37,089 nt of DNA from Haplosporangium gracile (lineage: Eukaryota > Mortierellomycota > Mortierellomycetes > Mortierellales > Mortierellaceae): contig JAAAUF010000366.1 of the NCBI GenBank assembly GCA_015499985.1, forward strand, positions 1-37,089, given 5' to 3'. The notes beneath the pieces were generated by a model. The model saw nothing but the letters and a program-made list of their open reading frames with translations, did not search any database and had not been told where the DNA came from. Position numbers and translations under genes: made by a program. Positions 10,277-21,207 of this stretch are shown piece by piece (the stretch's first letter is position 1; each line of letters starts with the position of its first letter).

Positions 10277-10807
10277 TTAAACGAGACCAAATCTGAAGGC
10301 CTGAGTGATCTCAAGGTCCTCATATGCCAAGGCGACGCGTGTGGGGGTAGTCGAATCAGGCGAGTCATCGACGACCAAGGTCCGGTTGTTGAACTTGAGG
10401 GGGAAAGTCAGCTTGTACTTTGTCAAATCGCCACCTAAAACCCTAGTAATCTTCCATTTCTGTTGGTTCGCATTGTTGGTACCCAAGTAAGCACCGGGGA
10501 GTCCACCAGAGCGGCCTTCGCCAAGATAGTAACCGGACTTGCCGACCAGCTCGAGGGAGATGGCGCCGGAGGAATGGTTTCGGAGCCTCCAGACTTGGAG
10601 CTTGCTGGGAGTGGTGGATGTGAGCTCGAGGGTGACGGCCCAGTTGGAGGGGTTGGGGCTGCCAGTGAAGTATTTGTGGTCGGGCGGGTTGTGGGGGGTA
10701 CCTTGATAGATGACATAGTCGCCATTGGGGAGCAGGGGTTCGGCGAGGACCATGTTGATGAGGAGGACCACGAGTGTGAACAGAGTGAGTGCTGTTACTT
10801 GACGCAT
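10277..10807 (-). CDS. Small secreted beta-trefoil-like protein
   Basis: An uninterrupted 176-residue reading frame. Residues 1-22 form a signal peptide (hydrophobic core LTLFTLVVLLINMV, Ala-Glu junction). The mature part is rich in aromatics and beta-strand patterns, and I see three similar closing segments: LQVWRL, QQKWKI and QAFRF. It starts LLPNGDYVIY, as do some secreted fungal beta-trefoil proteins such as the protease-inhibitor and ricin-B-like groups. The family call is by pattern only and could be wrong. Two N-glycosylation sequons (NHSS, NNRT) are present. There is only one Cys-free mature region, so the fold would not depend on disulfides. The first ATG after a probable 5' UTR intron (10897-10813) is the start. 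A TATA box lies at 10973-10981. Likely an extracellular carbohydrate- or protease-binding protein; this is inference. Confidence 0.85.
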   Translation of the reverse strand: MRQVTALTLFTLVVLLINMVLAEPLLPNGDYVIYQGTPHNPPDHKYFTGSPNPSNWAVTLELTSTTPSKLQVWRLRNHSSGAISLELVGKSGYYLGEGRSGGLPGAYLGTNNANQQKWKITRVLGGDLTKYKLTFPLKFNNRTLVVDDSPDSTTPTRVALAYEDLEITQAFRFGLV

Positions 10808-10812
10808 AATTG

Positions 10813-10897
10813 CTAGGGGTGAGAGTCAGTACGGGCGTGGGATGGGGAAGATTAAGGTTGTCGGTAACAAATCGATGACAATAAAGCTTATTCTTAC
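10813..10897 (-). other. Probable 5' UTR intron of the beta-trefoil-like gene
   Basis: A GTAAGAATA donor follows AAAG, and a CCCCTAG acceptor ends 5 nt before the ATG. Length is 85 nt, in the range of the other short introns here. Confidence 0.5.
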
Positions 10898-10972
10898 CTT
10901 TTGTGAAAGTGAGGAAAAGGAAAGGAAGATGAGTAAAGAGAAGGATGGTAAAAAAGTGGTGAGCATGGCACT

Positions 10973-10981
10973 CCTTTTATA
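10973..10981 (-). promoter_or_regulatory. TATA box of the beta-trefoil-like gene
   Basis: TATAAAAGG on the minus strand, about 166 nt upstream of the ATG and upstream of the proposed 5' UTR intron. Confidence 0.55.
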
Positions 10982-12031
10982 CGCGAATCTCTTTTTTTTA
11001 TGGTTGATCTCTAGGTTTTTGCTCTCTTTTTTTTCTTTGTCAAATGAAGCGCGCTTTCCCTTGGCGTAAAACCCGGGTACACACATCTGCATGATTCACA
11101 ACATACATACAAACCAAAGAAAGAGGAGTAGAATGAGTGAAAAAAAATTGGTCTGACAAATGATCATGTCGGACCCTTTCTTCCCTTCCTCTCAACCTCC
11201 TGCTTTCTTCACCATCTTTTTTTTTGTTCGTTTTTCTAATTATAAAACGCGGCGTTGATTGTAGCCCGCGGACAGACAAAAGAAAAAAAGGGTTAAAATA
11301 TGAGAGGTCCTGGCTATTTTTCTCTTTTGTTTGTTTTTTCACTGGGTTTACGAAGCGAAAATAAGCGCTTAATCATGCACGGTTAACACAAAACAAACAT
11401 ATTAAACCTGGCATTCAACATGCTCAACTATCATCACGTTGAGTCAACCTTTGGGATTTTTTCGAATTGTGTAGCTTGATATCTTTTGTTGTTGATGATT
11501 ATTTATCCCCCTCACATAATTTGTAGACCTCTGGCTGAAGGCCATCTCTTCTTTTCTGCCTTGCGGTGCACTGAATTGCTGTTTGCTTGGGTTACTGTCC
11601 TTTTTATTTTTGCTGAGCATAAAAAAGAAAGCAACAAAGCAATAAAAAGATGCAATCTTGCACGGAAAGCACGCGCGAAAATGATCCAGTACCCTAACCC
11701 GTTGGCACACGCTCTCACAGAACTGCGTCTCAATGCTTACATCTCCCCCACCATACACCTTTGACATTGGTCTTCTTTTATGTCTATCTTCTTTAAGCAT
11801 CGGAAAGTTATTTTGGTCAAACTAAAACAGACTCGACAAACATAAAAAAAAACACGCGAGATACCGAATTTGAAAAGGATTAGCGCAGTGTGGCCCCTGC
11901 CTTGTGTGCAAATCCTTACCAATACCCGTCCACATTTAAATTTAAAAATTCTCATTCATGTGCCGCCTTTTTCATCTTCTTTGCGCAAACATACAAATCA
12001 ACAAAGAAGCATGAACGCCGATGTCGTGATC

Positions 12032-12056
12032 TTTTTTTTTTTTTTTTTTTTTTTTT
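12032..12056 (+). repeat. Poly-T run of 25
   Basis: An uninterrupted T tract. It could be an old poly(A) tail of a retroposed sequence read on the other strand, but I see no accompanying retrogene or target-site duplication. Confidence 0.9.
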
Positions 12057-13394
12057 CCTTTCTTTCTTTTTTGCACTATGCGCTGACTGGCAGGTCCATG
12101 AGCGAGCCCACCAATCCTTGTTTTTTTGTTTTTGTCACGAGCACTTCCAAATAGCCGGCTTACCCTGCCAGCTTAAGGATTTTACACACCTACGAAGAAA
12201 AAAAATCCTCCGTGTGCGAAAAAAAATTGCTTTGAGCTCGATACTACTTTCGCTTCTCTAGGTCATCAGCATCCCTAAAAACACGGCCAGTATTCGTTCA
12301 AGAGGTTGAGCTTGGTGTGATGCGCCGCGCTAAAGCATATCGTAAATCGCTCATTGTCAAGGTACACTCTACACAACATAAAAAATGCAATATCCTCGGG
12401 GCAAATGCCATAACAAAATGAAAGCTGTAAAATTTTAGGCAATCGCTGTTCGAAAAAAATAATGAGGGATAGAAAGTGAGGAGGAATATCATGCGGCGCG
12501 CGGTGGCACGCGCAGATATGTCGAACAAAAACGCCCTTTGCCGGTCCTTGGTTGGGCGTAGCTGCTTTCACGCCACTGAACAGAATAACGCGGGATATGA
12601 TAAGATAGATCCGTGCTATGCCTAGGTTGTAGTCATAGCGCTGGAAAATGAACAAAAGAAGGTCGTAGTACATAAAAAAGATCGGGCATCTAACTCTTTG
12701 CACAGACTCCTAAACAAAATCCCGGCGTGGAAGATCCATTTCACCGTGCAGCGCAGTACTACATTAGCTGTATTCAATTTTCCCAGTCTTGCAAAACAAC
12801 GCAACGAATGGAGAAAGAAGGTAATGGTATGGTACACGTTTTATTGTAAAGAAAACTGAGCGGTATTGCTTCGGGCCAGACGAGCGTGACAAAAAAAAAA
12901 ATAGACGTGAAAGAAAATGAGCAAGGCCTTCGATGCTTTTTTGATTTTGCTTGCTGCTGATGAAGAAAAAAGGGAAAAAAGAGGGAAGTGATATGGTACA
13001 AGAAATGTTGGCTCTTTTTAGGATGTTGTTGTTGTTGGCGATGTTGTTGAATGAACGAAAAAAGGAAAACTGAAGAAAGGTTGCAGGTGGGCCTAAACAT
13101 ATGAATGTGAATGCCCTAACCCATTGTCCAATGTTGCCCTTTCTTACGCGTGTTGCATTTGTTTGTTGCAGGCTTGTTGGTTGGCTGTTGAAAAGCAGCT
13201 CCAGAGCTGCTCGATCCTAATGCCTTTTTTTTTTGTTTTTGTTTTTGTTTTTGTTTTTTTGCTGTTCGTTCGCCGCTGTTGTTGTTGCTAGTGGTGTTAA
13301 ATGTTTGTTGAGCTCAAGTCTCGAGAGTGTTATCTGTGTTGGTGTTGATTTTGGTATTGGCAGTGTTGCCTACAGGTTCGCTGGTATGCAAAGG

Positions 13395-13440
13395 TCGAGG
13401 AAGAGAAGAAGATCGAGGAAGAGAAGAAGATCGAGGAGAA
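13395..13440. repeat. 18-bp tandem repeat, about 2.5 copies
   Basis: TCGAGGAAGAGAAGAAGA is repeated directly. It lies just beyond the stop codon of the PRELI gene and so probably in its 3' UTR. Confidence 0.85.
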
Positions 13441-13456
13441 CAATATTGGCAGATTT

Positions 13457-14474
13457 TCAACAATCAGGCGTTGCTGCTGCTGCTGCCGATGCGGGTGCCG
13501 AGGCAGCCAAAGCTGCGTTCTGACGGAGTCGTTCCAAGATATGGGCCATGCCTTTCCTGGCCTTGACCGAGTTGTCCATGAATTTGTTGATACCGAATGC
13601 CTCGACTCTTCCTGTAAGCCCCCACTTGAGTTCACTGATAATCCTTGCCTCTGTCTTGACTTGTGTCCTGTTATGGTAGTAGAAAAGGGCAGGAGAAGAC
13701 GGGGGTAAGTACGAGGTCCATGCGTACGTTGTGTATGTGTGTGTGTGTGTATTGACAAATACAGCTATAATCCTCTGTTCATTTTCACGCTACCCCCAAC
13801 TCTGCATACAAAGTTGCTGCAATCACATTGTCATCATTTGGCAACAGAAGACAGAAAAATAGGAAGGCCGCTCTTGCGTTACTTTTCTGTTTTGACATAC
13901 CATCTTGGATTCTCGGGATGGACGGTAAAGGTCTGGGTCTCCTCGACTTGCATTACCCTCACGTGGTTCAAGTTCTTTGTTCGGGTGACCATGGTCTGTG
14001 TCCTTGGGTCTACTTCGGACTCTTCAATAATATATGCGTCAGGGTTCTTGATGAGCTACTCGTCACAAAAAGGGCAGTGAGGTAATAAGGCGATAAGTCA
14101 ATTAATATCATGAGGAATGAAGGAGGAAATGTTGGCCAGACGAGCTGGGAAGAAGTGGGTTATATCATCATGGCAGTTTGGGGAGAAAAAAATTCATAAC
14201 AAACACAAAAGGAGGAGCGAGATCAGAGCTAGACCCGACAAAGAGGAAGGAGAAAAGAAGGACATACCCCCCGGCCCCATCGAGGGAGGACTCCTTGCTT
14301 GAGGATCAGACGAGTGGTGCGGAGGACACCTGTGACGGGGTCGACCTGGCGATCGATGACATCGCATCCGACGACGTGGGATGCGAACGGGTTTGGATAT
14401 CGGAGCCAGAAGGCGTAGGTGACATTGCCCCAAGCGTGCTCGAACGACGATGTGTGCTGGTAGAACTTGACCAT
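13457..14474 (-). CDS. PRELI/Ups1-like mitochondrial intermembrane-space lipid-transfer protein
   Basis: Three exons, 14474-14268, 14055-13901 and 13667-13457, give 190 residues, the usual size for the family. The PRELI/MSF1 domain fills almost all of it. It starts MVKFYQHTSSFEHAW, then has AFWLRYPNP (21-29), VDPVTGVLRTTRL, LPRW (63-66), YIIEESEVDP, TRTKNLNHVRVMQVEE and a C-terminal helix ending near HILERLRQ. A short Ala-rich tail follows. In yeast, Ups1-Mdm35 carries phosphatidic acid between mitochondrial membranes for cardiolipin synthesis, and Ups2 carries phosphatidylserine. The motifs look closer to Ups1/PRELID1, but I cannot separate the paralogs with certainty. There is no cleavable presequence, as expected for proteins imported with Mdm35. 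The gene faces away from the DNL zinc-finger gene, with 484 bp between the start codons. Confidence 0.92.
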
Positions 14475-14958
14475 TGTGTGTGTTTGTGTTTTGTATGTAT
14501 GAGCGTGTGTTGTGTCGAGGTGTATATGAGTAAAACGGTACTTGAAGTGAAGAAGTGAAGAAGTGACTTTTTTTTTGTTCTCTGTGCGATGGATCGATGG
14601 GAGTGGAAAAGGGAAAGACGGTGCCGGGGTCTCTTTTTCTGGCCAAGGACGAGTGGTGGAAAAAGGGAAAATGTGCCGTCGGGTTTGTTGCCACTCTCCT
14701 CTCTCTCTTCTCTCTTCTTCCGTCCAGTTCACACGAGGGAGTGCTCTTTCTCATAAAATAGGACTGCGCTATTGAATGAAACAGCGTGGCTTAGCAGTCT
14801 TTGCCTTTTTTTCTTTCCTTTTTCGATCTATACACGCGCACGCAAACGAACACAAAAGAACTTCTCTTCTCTTCTTCTTCTCCCCCCAACCAATATTCTC
14901 AACAAGCCCGGCGACAAAACCACTTCCGCTCACAGGAACTTACAAGAGCATCGGAACA
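14475..14958. promoter_or_regulatory. Shared divergent promoter region of two mitochondrial genes
   Basis: 484 bp separate the start codons of the PRELI gene (minus) and the DNL zinc-finger gene (plus). It contains CATAAAATA near 14752 and a pyrimidine-rich plus-strand tract at about 14690-14885. No further gene fits in it. Confidence 0.5.
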
Positions 14959-15888
14959 ATGGCTACAAGGACACACTTTCTCGCAAGACTCGCACGAGCC
15001 CAAGCGCCTGCCCGGCCAACGTTCTTATCCGGCGCCAATTCTACCACGGCGATCCAGTGCCGAAGAACGCTTACGACGAAGACATCTCTGGACACCTCAA
15101 AAGCCATGCTGTCCCCCTGGTCCGCTCACCTCAGATCAGGATCCCTCGGATTAACACCATCAACAAAAGGCCTATCATCAGCAGCAGCAGCACGAGCACC
15201 CACAGGATTAGTCATTTTTCGGCCCTATCACGTCACCCTCCGAACCCTTGATCGTCATCAACACCTGCCCGGCACCTCCAAAAACAACATCGACGACCCA
15301 ACCACCAAACCCTCCACATCCGCTTTTACTGGTACAACAATCGACGATGATATTCAATCACAACAAAAGAACCCCATCCCACCCAATACCGACCCAAAAG
15401 CCCGGATGCTCATCGGATTCACCTGCACAGTTTGCAACCACCGGTCCCACAAGACAATGTCCAAACATGCCTACCAACACGGCGTCGTCATCATGCAATG
15501 CGATCACTGCAAGAACCGTCATTTGATTGCGGATCATTTGGGATGGTTTAAGAATGGTGGTGTGACGGTTGAGGATTTGGTCAAGGAGCGTGGGGAGACG
15601 GTTCAGAAGTTGACCAAGAGTTATCAGTTGGTTAAGGATGGAGAGATGTCATTGGGGGCATCGGGAGCAGGAGCAGGTCAAGTGACGAGAATTGAGGGAG
15701 GAGCATGGGCGACGACTGCTGCTGCTGCTGCTGGAGATGGAACTGTAAAGGAAAAGACGGAACTGGAATTGGCGTTGGAGAAGGCCTCGGAGGGGATGTT
15801 GGAGTGGATTCCCAAGGAGATTCTGGAGCAGGAGGAGGAGCGGATGAAGAAGAGTCAAAAGACTATTGATCATACCAAGAAAGCATAA
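14959..15888 (+). CDS. DNL-type zinc-finger protein, mitochondrial Hsp70 escort (Zim17/Hep1-like)
   Basis: A single-exon frame of 309 residues from the Met at 14959. That Met has a good context (AACAATGG) and opens an Arg/Ala-rich mitochondrial presequence (MATRTHFLARLARAQ). An in-frame ATG at 14776 would add 61 residues with a hydrophobic start; I prefer 14959. The conserved zinc domain lies at about 148-215: CTVC at 156-159, MSKHAY, then CDHC at 181-184 and the HLIADHLGWF motif. Zim17/Hep1 keeps matrix Hsp70 (Ssc1) soluble and functional in protein import. The family core is about 100 residues, so this protein has a long low-complexity region before the finger and an Ala-rich and charged C-terminal tail after it. 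It is transcribed divergently from the PRELI-domain gene. Confidence 0.92.
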   Translation: MATRTHFLARLARAQAPARPTFLSGANSTTAIQCRRTLTTKTSLDTSKAMLSPWSAHLRSGSLGLTPSTKGLSSAAAARAPTGLVIFRPYHVTLRTLDRHQHLPGTSKNNIDDPTTKPSTSAFTGTTIDDDIQSQQKNPIPPNTDPKARMLIGFTCTVCNHRSHKTMSKHAYQHGVVIMQCDHCKNRHLIADHLGWFKNGGVTVEDLVKERGETVQKLTKSYQLVKDGEMSLGASGAGAGQVTRIEGGAWATTAAAAAGDGTVKEKTELELALEKASEGMLEWIPKEILEQEEERMKKSQKTIDHTKKA

Positions 15889-16391
15889 AGAAATATAGAC
15901 CTTTTTTGTTTCTGTTCCTTTGGAGTCATCACAAATGTATGTTAAATCGTGTGTGTGATTCAGGCAAGATGGCGGATCTTGCGCAATAATAGTGATGAAA
16001 ACGAATATTTTTATTTGACAAAAGAATGACAAAGCATACTCGGAGATTATTAGTGGAGGTAGGGGAAATGCAAGTACTAGACTTCTATGGTACAGACGAA
16101 ATAACAACAAAAACATTAAACAGACAAAACAAACGACAAAAAAGCAATATGAAAGGACTAATCGACTCAAACAGGTAAACAAACAGCAATAGCAAAGCAA
16201 CAGTAAGAAACAACAGTACAAAAAAAACAAACAAACAGACAAACAAATAAATAAACAAAACTAAACGACGACAAGAAAAATATAAAAGTGTAAAAGGAAA
16301 GGACGCCGGGTCGAGAGAATAGGAAGGAGGTAATAGTAGTGATAGGCAGGCGAAAAAAGGAAGATGGCTCACGCGTTGCTTGTAGAGCCTT
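15889..16391. other. Convergent 3' spacer with AAAC/AAAT-rich sequence
   Basis: This is 3' flanking sequence of the DNL gene (plus) and the TBC gene (minus). 16210-16262 is a run of CAAA/TAAA units. A long minus-strand frame here is Leu/Phe-rich and comes from this simple sequence, so it is not a gene. Confidence 0.6.
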
Positions 16392-19300
16392 CTACCAGCC
16401 AATTTTCTCCGCGACTGTGGGATCATAAGGGTGACGAACCAGATGGTCATACAGCTCGTCCGGCAAGAGTTTAACCATCCGGATCGTCTCCCTGATCACC
16501 TTGTCCGCGTCCAGATCCGGGAAGATTCTCAGCAGCTTCATTGGACTATTCGTAGAACAGGCGCGTGCATAATGGGATAGGTAGAAAGTGTGTTAGCTGG
16601 GATGTATCTAGTAGCTCACAGCTGCAAAAACAACGCATAAGGAGAAAGAAGGAAAAAATGCTCACCTGGCATGGCTCATGAGTTCGTCACGGATCAAGTA
16701 GAGCTGGGCAATGATGCAAATAATATTGAGATGGATGCCCCAGGCAAGCAGGAAATCCCAGAGTTGCATAACTTGATCCAGAGGAGGCGTGCATGCACAG
16801 ATCGTAAGCACCGCTACAGGATGAAAACATACACCCAGGGTACAAATGACACAAATGTAACAAGATCATGCATGACAAGAGGTGTGTTTTTGGTCCGGTT
16901 AGTGAAAATGATACCTTGACAGCAATGACAGCAACTAGGAGCATAATTACTTGCACGAATGTAGGAGTGATTGAAACTTACAAGGGAAGGCGTAGAGCTC
17001 AGCAGAGAGTCGCTTCGACTTGAGATAATCGTACAACTCAACATCAATCTTGCAAAGACACTCTTCCAGTAGCTAGTTTTGAATAATCACGAAACACGGA
17101 GACAACGTATGAGGTTAGTGATCAGTGAAACTAATAAACTCATAAACGTAACGCCACCAAAATAATAATAAAAAAAAACGCGTCGTCCTATTGTTGTTAC
17201 CTTGATGCCACAGTGGACGCCTTGGAGGGTTGGTTGAACATAGAGCGGACAACAGTTCTTGATAAAGTTGGAGTAAGAGTAAAAAGCCTCCATCTCGGTC
17301 ATCGTGTACAGGAATGGAGCGGCCAGCACATTCATACCCTGTACATATGTAAACGACACATCCGTATCTTGAATCGACGTTGCTAATGATAAGTTGATAA
17401 TGACAAAGTAACGTCAATGTGAGACGATAAAGAAAGCGCTTTCATCATTGTAATGCATGCATACATGCATAATGCCTCATACTCTACATCCCTCCGCACA
17501 GCTATTAGCACACAATGTAGAAACAAAAAAAAACACTCAACAAACAAGGTAAAGAAAAAGTAGTAACGGTCACTCATTCTTACCTTGGGTGCTCCAGGCA
17601 AAGGCGCATAAGACACGGATCAAACTATCCTCTTCGACCACATCCAAAAACTTGCGGTCCGTTGCCAGGGTTCGGAAAGTGTCGTTTCGGATCTTGCTAT
17701 ACTCTTGAGGCTTGCCTTGCTTGACCAAGGAAATGTACTCTTGTGCCGAGACATGGTGCACCTCAAGAAGCAACTTCCAACACTTGCTTCTGATCGTCGG
17801 CCTGTTAGACTTCACCTTTGGCACCGTTGGCTAAAAATTTTATAAAAGACAACACATACAGAAAGGGCCGAGAGAAAGGAGAAGATAGCAGTAAAGTATG
17901 ACCAAAGAGAGAGAAAAAAGGAAAAAAAAGTAAGGCAGATTAGTTTTTGAGAACGTGGATTGAGGACGCAGTCAAAATATAAACACCTCCTCCTTCCTCC
18001 TGTTCATTCCCATGACAGTAAAAAACATGCTTATGAAGTGCATTAATTATTCATTATTAGCACATGTAAGTCCCAACAGTTGATCCCAACCCACCTCCCG
18101 CCCACTCGTTCACTCCACACAGTGGAAATGGGTATATGTGCAGCTATGATGATTTTGTCCTCAATTCTTTGTTTTTTCATGCAACATAATTTTTGAGTGT
18201 TGCTTTAAGAACGATGACACAAAACAATGGGGAAAGCAAGTAACAAGAGAGGAGCACAAAAAATATCTCACGGTGTGCAAAGGCCACCTCCACTATCCCC
18301 CTTAAGTACCCTTCTTCCTATCTCCCTTCTCTGTTGTGCTTGCACTTTCGTAGACATTGTTGTTGTTTTTTTGGCTCGTACCACGGAAGCATTGACCTTG
18401 CTGCAAGACCCCGCAACCCAAGAAAATATCAAAACGCAACTCCAACTCTGAGTCAAGGGTCGGTTCCTTTTTTTTTGAAAAGAAACGGGGAAGGGAGAGA
18501 GAGAGAGTGGTGTAAAGGGAGCGGTGTAAAGGGAGCGGTGTAAAGGGATGATTAGGAAAGTTTTTGAGAAGTCAAAAAAGGGACATTTCAGCCATTCTCT
18601 TCGTCCTCCTGAATACGAAACAGGATGTTTCTCTCTTTAAGCACAATTCTGGCTCCTCAGGGAACGAATCGCCTCAGCTTCTAGTTCTTTTTTTTGTTTG
18701 TTTGGTTTGGTCGTGGGTTCTTTTTTAAATGTTTCTCTTTTCACTCCCTTTTTGTTCTTTTCATACTTTTTTTGTCCTACTACAACAACATTAAGATAAA
18801 TTTTTCAAGGGGGTAAAAAAAGAAGATTGAGAACTGAGGTGGAAGTAGGGATGGAGAAAAAAAAAATCCAAACAAAGCAAGACGAATGTGAAAAAACACG
18901 GCTGTATGTGTGGGAGCAGTAGACAACTAAGCATGCACGGAAACAAGAGGAAAGATTACCGAGCGCGATCCCTTCCTCTTGTACTACCATAGGAGAAGAA
19001 GGGGGCTCCCCTTGTGCGCCATGGTTTTTCCTCCACCCGATCTTCTTTGAAAAACGCTTACAATCGATGATAGATGAGAAGGAAAGAACAAAAAGAGGTG
19101 GTTCACACATGCATGACAAAAACAAGATAGACCGTTATAGGAAGAAGCACGCGCAGACACAAAAACGAAACGGAAAAAAAAGAAAAGAAAGAAAAAGAGA
19201 AAAAAAAGTGCACGGGGCCTTAGGTTGAGAGTCCAGGGAGTGAACTAACGAATGGAAAAAAATGCACACGATGAACACGATGACAACAACAGTGACCAAC

Positions 19301-21207
19301 AAGAGGAGGATAACCCTCCGAGACATGTACATCGACATCAATAACGTCCGTAATTCCTTCCACTGCGTAAGATGAAAGGGGTGGGGTAGGAAAAGAACAC
19401 CAAAAACTAAGAAAAAAAGTTTGAACCAGACACCAAACCATGAGGGGAATGAAAAAAAAAATAAAAATAGGAAGGATAGCAAGCTGTTATAACTGTTACC
19501 AAGGTTATTAAAAGAATACAAAAAAAAAGATACAAATGTTGTATGAGTTTTTTTTTCCTCACTATGGTACTGTACCTGTTCAGGAATACCGTAAGCGAGA
19601 ATCAACTGTCGCAATTCATGTAAAGATCCTGCGATGGCGTCCTCCGTCAGATGCTGTCGTTGAAAAATAGCTTCATATAAAGCAGCTGAGTCTTGAGTCG
19701 TCATCAGCATCTTAGGTTCAGAACTGTCCGAGAGAGGAAGAGCTTCGCCAATCGTGTAAGCGCTCTTTTCTTCGACAAAGACGACGGCATTATCCTCTTC
19801 GTCTTTTTGTTTAACTCCTGCAGCAGTCTCTTTAGAGAGTGAACAAGGACGAACTGCAGGTGTCATGTTCAACAATGCAGCTGCTACTCCTCCTCCTCCT
19901 CCTGCTGCTGCAGCAATGCAAGCAGAAGACAGCTTTTCGTCGTCGGGACCAATGCTGTTGCGAGATCGAGTTGAACACCTGCGCGAACGAGGGGTTGGTA
20001 GAGACAATAATGCTTCATGAGGATAATGGTCGGCTACGGTGCTGTCGCTGTCATTCGAGGGATCATGGCTATTGTCGGGTTGGGGATCGCTATCGCTCAT
20101 GATGATATTGTCAAGTTGGGCGGAGGACGAGCGATGGTGGTGGTGATGTTGGTTATGAATGGATTTGAGGTGATTTGCAGTGCCGACAGAGATGGTGTTG
20201 CTGTTGCTGTTGCTGGCATTACTTTCGACGTCGGTCCCATCACTGTTTGATCCTCTACCGTCTGCATTATCCTCCTGGTTTTCCTTGTGCAGTTCAAAGT
20301 TGGTGAGGGGATCAAGTTTATGTCGTTTTAGCTGATGCTGCTGCTGGGTGGAGGGTTGTTGCTGTTGTGGGGGAAGAAGGTTGTGCTGGAAAACCATGGC
20401 TTTGACTTTGGCTTTGGCCAAGAGAGAGGAACCAACGGTGTAGACCTGGCGCTGGGGCATTGGATCTGGCGAGTAGTAGTAAGAGTTGTGGAGGTGGTGC
20501 TGATCAGCAACCTTGCTGGTCTCAAGATCTTTCTCTGATGAGTATGAATCTGGATATGAATTTGAAACCGGTGTTGGTGCTGCTGGGGCTAGTGATGGTG
20601 TCGGTAGCGGCGCAGACGAGTCGGTGCCTGAACCCACCAGACGAGAGGTCACAGTCGCAGTCGTAGTCGTCACCAACGGTTTGTCTTGACCGACAGCGGC
20701 GGTCACACCAACAAGATGCTTCTTCTCCACGCGACTGAGGCCGCCGCGTTTAGGTGTGATGGTAGTAGGACTGATGGTGGTATTGGTCTTAGGACTGGTG
20801 GTGGTAATCGAAGGAGTGGTAGAAGAAGGAGTGGTGTGGGTGCTGGTACTGGCAGTGGCCTTGTTAGAGTGCGTCTGGGCAACGCTGGGGGGTATGCTGA
20901 TGATCCGCTGTAGCCGGTGCTTGAGCCGGAGTTCTGTGGGTGAGGTCGTCGTCGTCGTCGTCGAAAATTCGGTCGCAGTAGTGCTGCCTGTGGCGGTGGT
21001 GGTGCTGGCTGCTGCTGTTGATGTTGCTGCACTGGTATTTGTTGCTGTAACAGCGGCAGTGACGACGGAAGAAGTGATTGCAGATCTGATGAATCCTGAT
21101 TCGAATCCGTTTGGTGAAGAGTGAATCATGTTAGAAAGGGACAATAACGTAGTAGGGTTGAGATCATCGAGTAGAACCACCTCTGTTCTGTCAGCAATCT
21201 CCTCCAT
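16392..21207 (-). CDS. Bub2/Cdc16-like TBC-domain GAP with long disordered N-terminus
   Basis: Six exons, 21207-19576, 17830-17584, 17382-17201, 17072-16982, 16813-16666 and 16545-16392, join in phase to 817 residues. Residues 1-500 are low complexity: Ser/Thr-rich, with Gln and His runs. The segment SLHELRQLILAYGIPEQ (end of exon 1) followed by the IRSKCWKLLL region aligns with the start of Bub2/Cdc16-type TBC domains. The catalytic fingers are present: IxxDxxR at 591-597 (Arg597) and YVQG at 639-642 (Gln641). Later motifs PTLQGVHCGIK, LSAELYAFP, CTPPLDQVMQLWDF and LPDELYDHLVRHP are typical of this subfamily. In yeasts, Bub2-Bfa1 (Cdc16-Byr4) is the GAP for the Tem1/Spg1 GTPase, which restrains mitotic exit or septation. 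The first intron (19575-17831) is 1745 nt, far longer than its other introns. Its junction rests on phase and family alignment, so the N-terminal exon is less certain than the TBC exons. Yeast Bub2 is about 300 residues. Confidence 0.85.
17831..19575 (-). other. Unusually long first intron of the Bub2-like gene
   Basis: A CAG-GTACAG donor and a TTTTTAG acceptor, both phase 0. The interior has no exon supported by family similarity. A possible alternative 3' exon starts after GCAG at 19363; it would read, in phase with exon 1, WKELRTLLMS and then a strongly hydrophobic stretch (about 19310-19240). Confidence 0.6.
18510..18548. repeat. 14-bp tandem repeat, 2.8 copies, inside the TBC-gene intron
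   Basis: GTGTAAAGGGAGCG is repeated directly almost three times. No function is apparent. Confidence 0.85.

Larger units (their letters stand above)
10983..13456. other. Intergenic, no confident gene
   Basis: About 2.5 kb. The part from about 11400 to 12800 has less strand asymmetry and more CG-rich patches than the flanks. It holds a 142-codon minus-strand frame (12703-12275) without recognisable features. A run of 25 T lies at 12032-12056. I see no terminal repeats or transposase-like motifs. Confidence 0.5.

Noticed and set aside
12032..12056. T25 as the tail of a retrotransposon
   Set aside because: No reverse-transcriptase-like coding sequence, retrogene or flanking direct repeats seen nearby.
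12275..12703. 142-codon minus-strand open frame in the 11-13 kb spacer
   Set aside because: No signal peptide, domain or repeat, a weak start context and no visible promoter. Such a length is possible by chance here. It could be an orphan gene but is not supportable from sequence alone.
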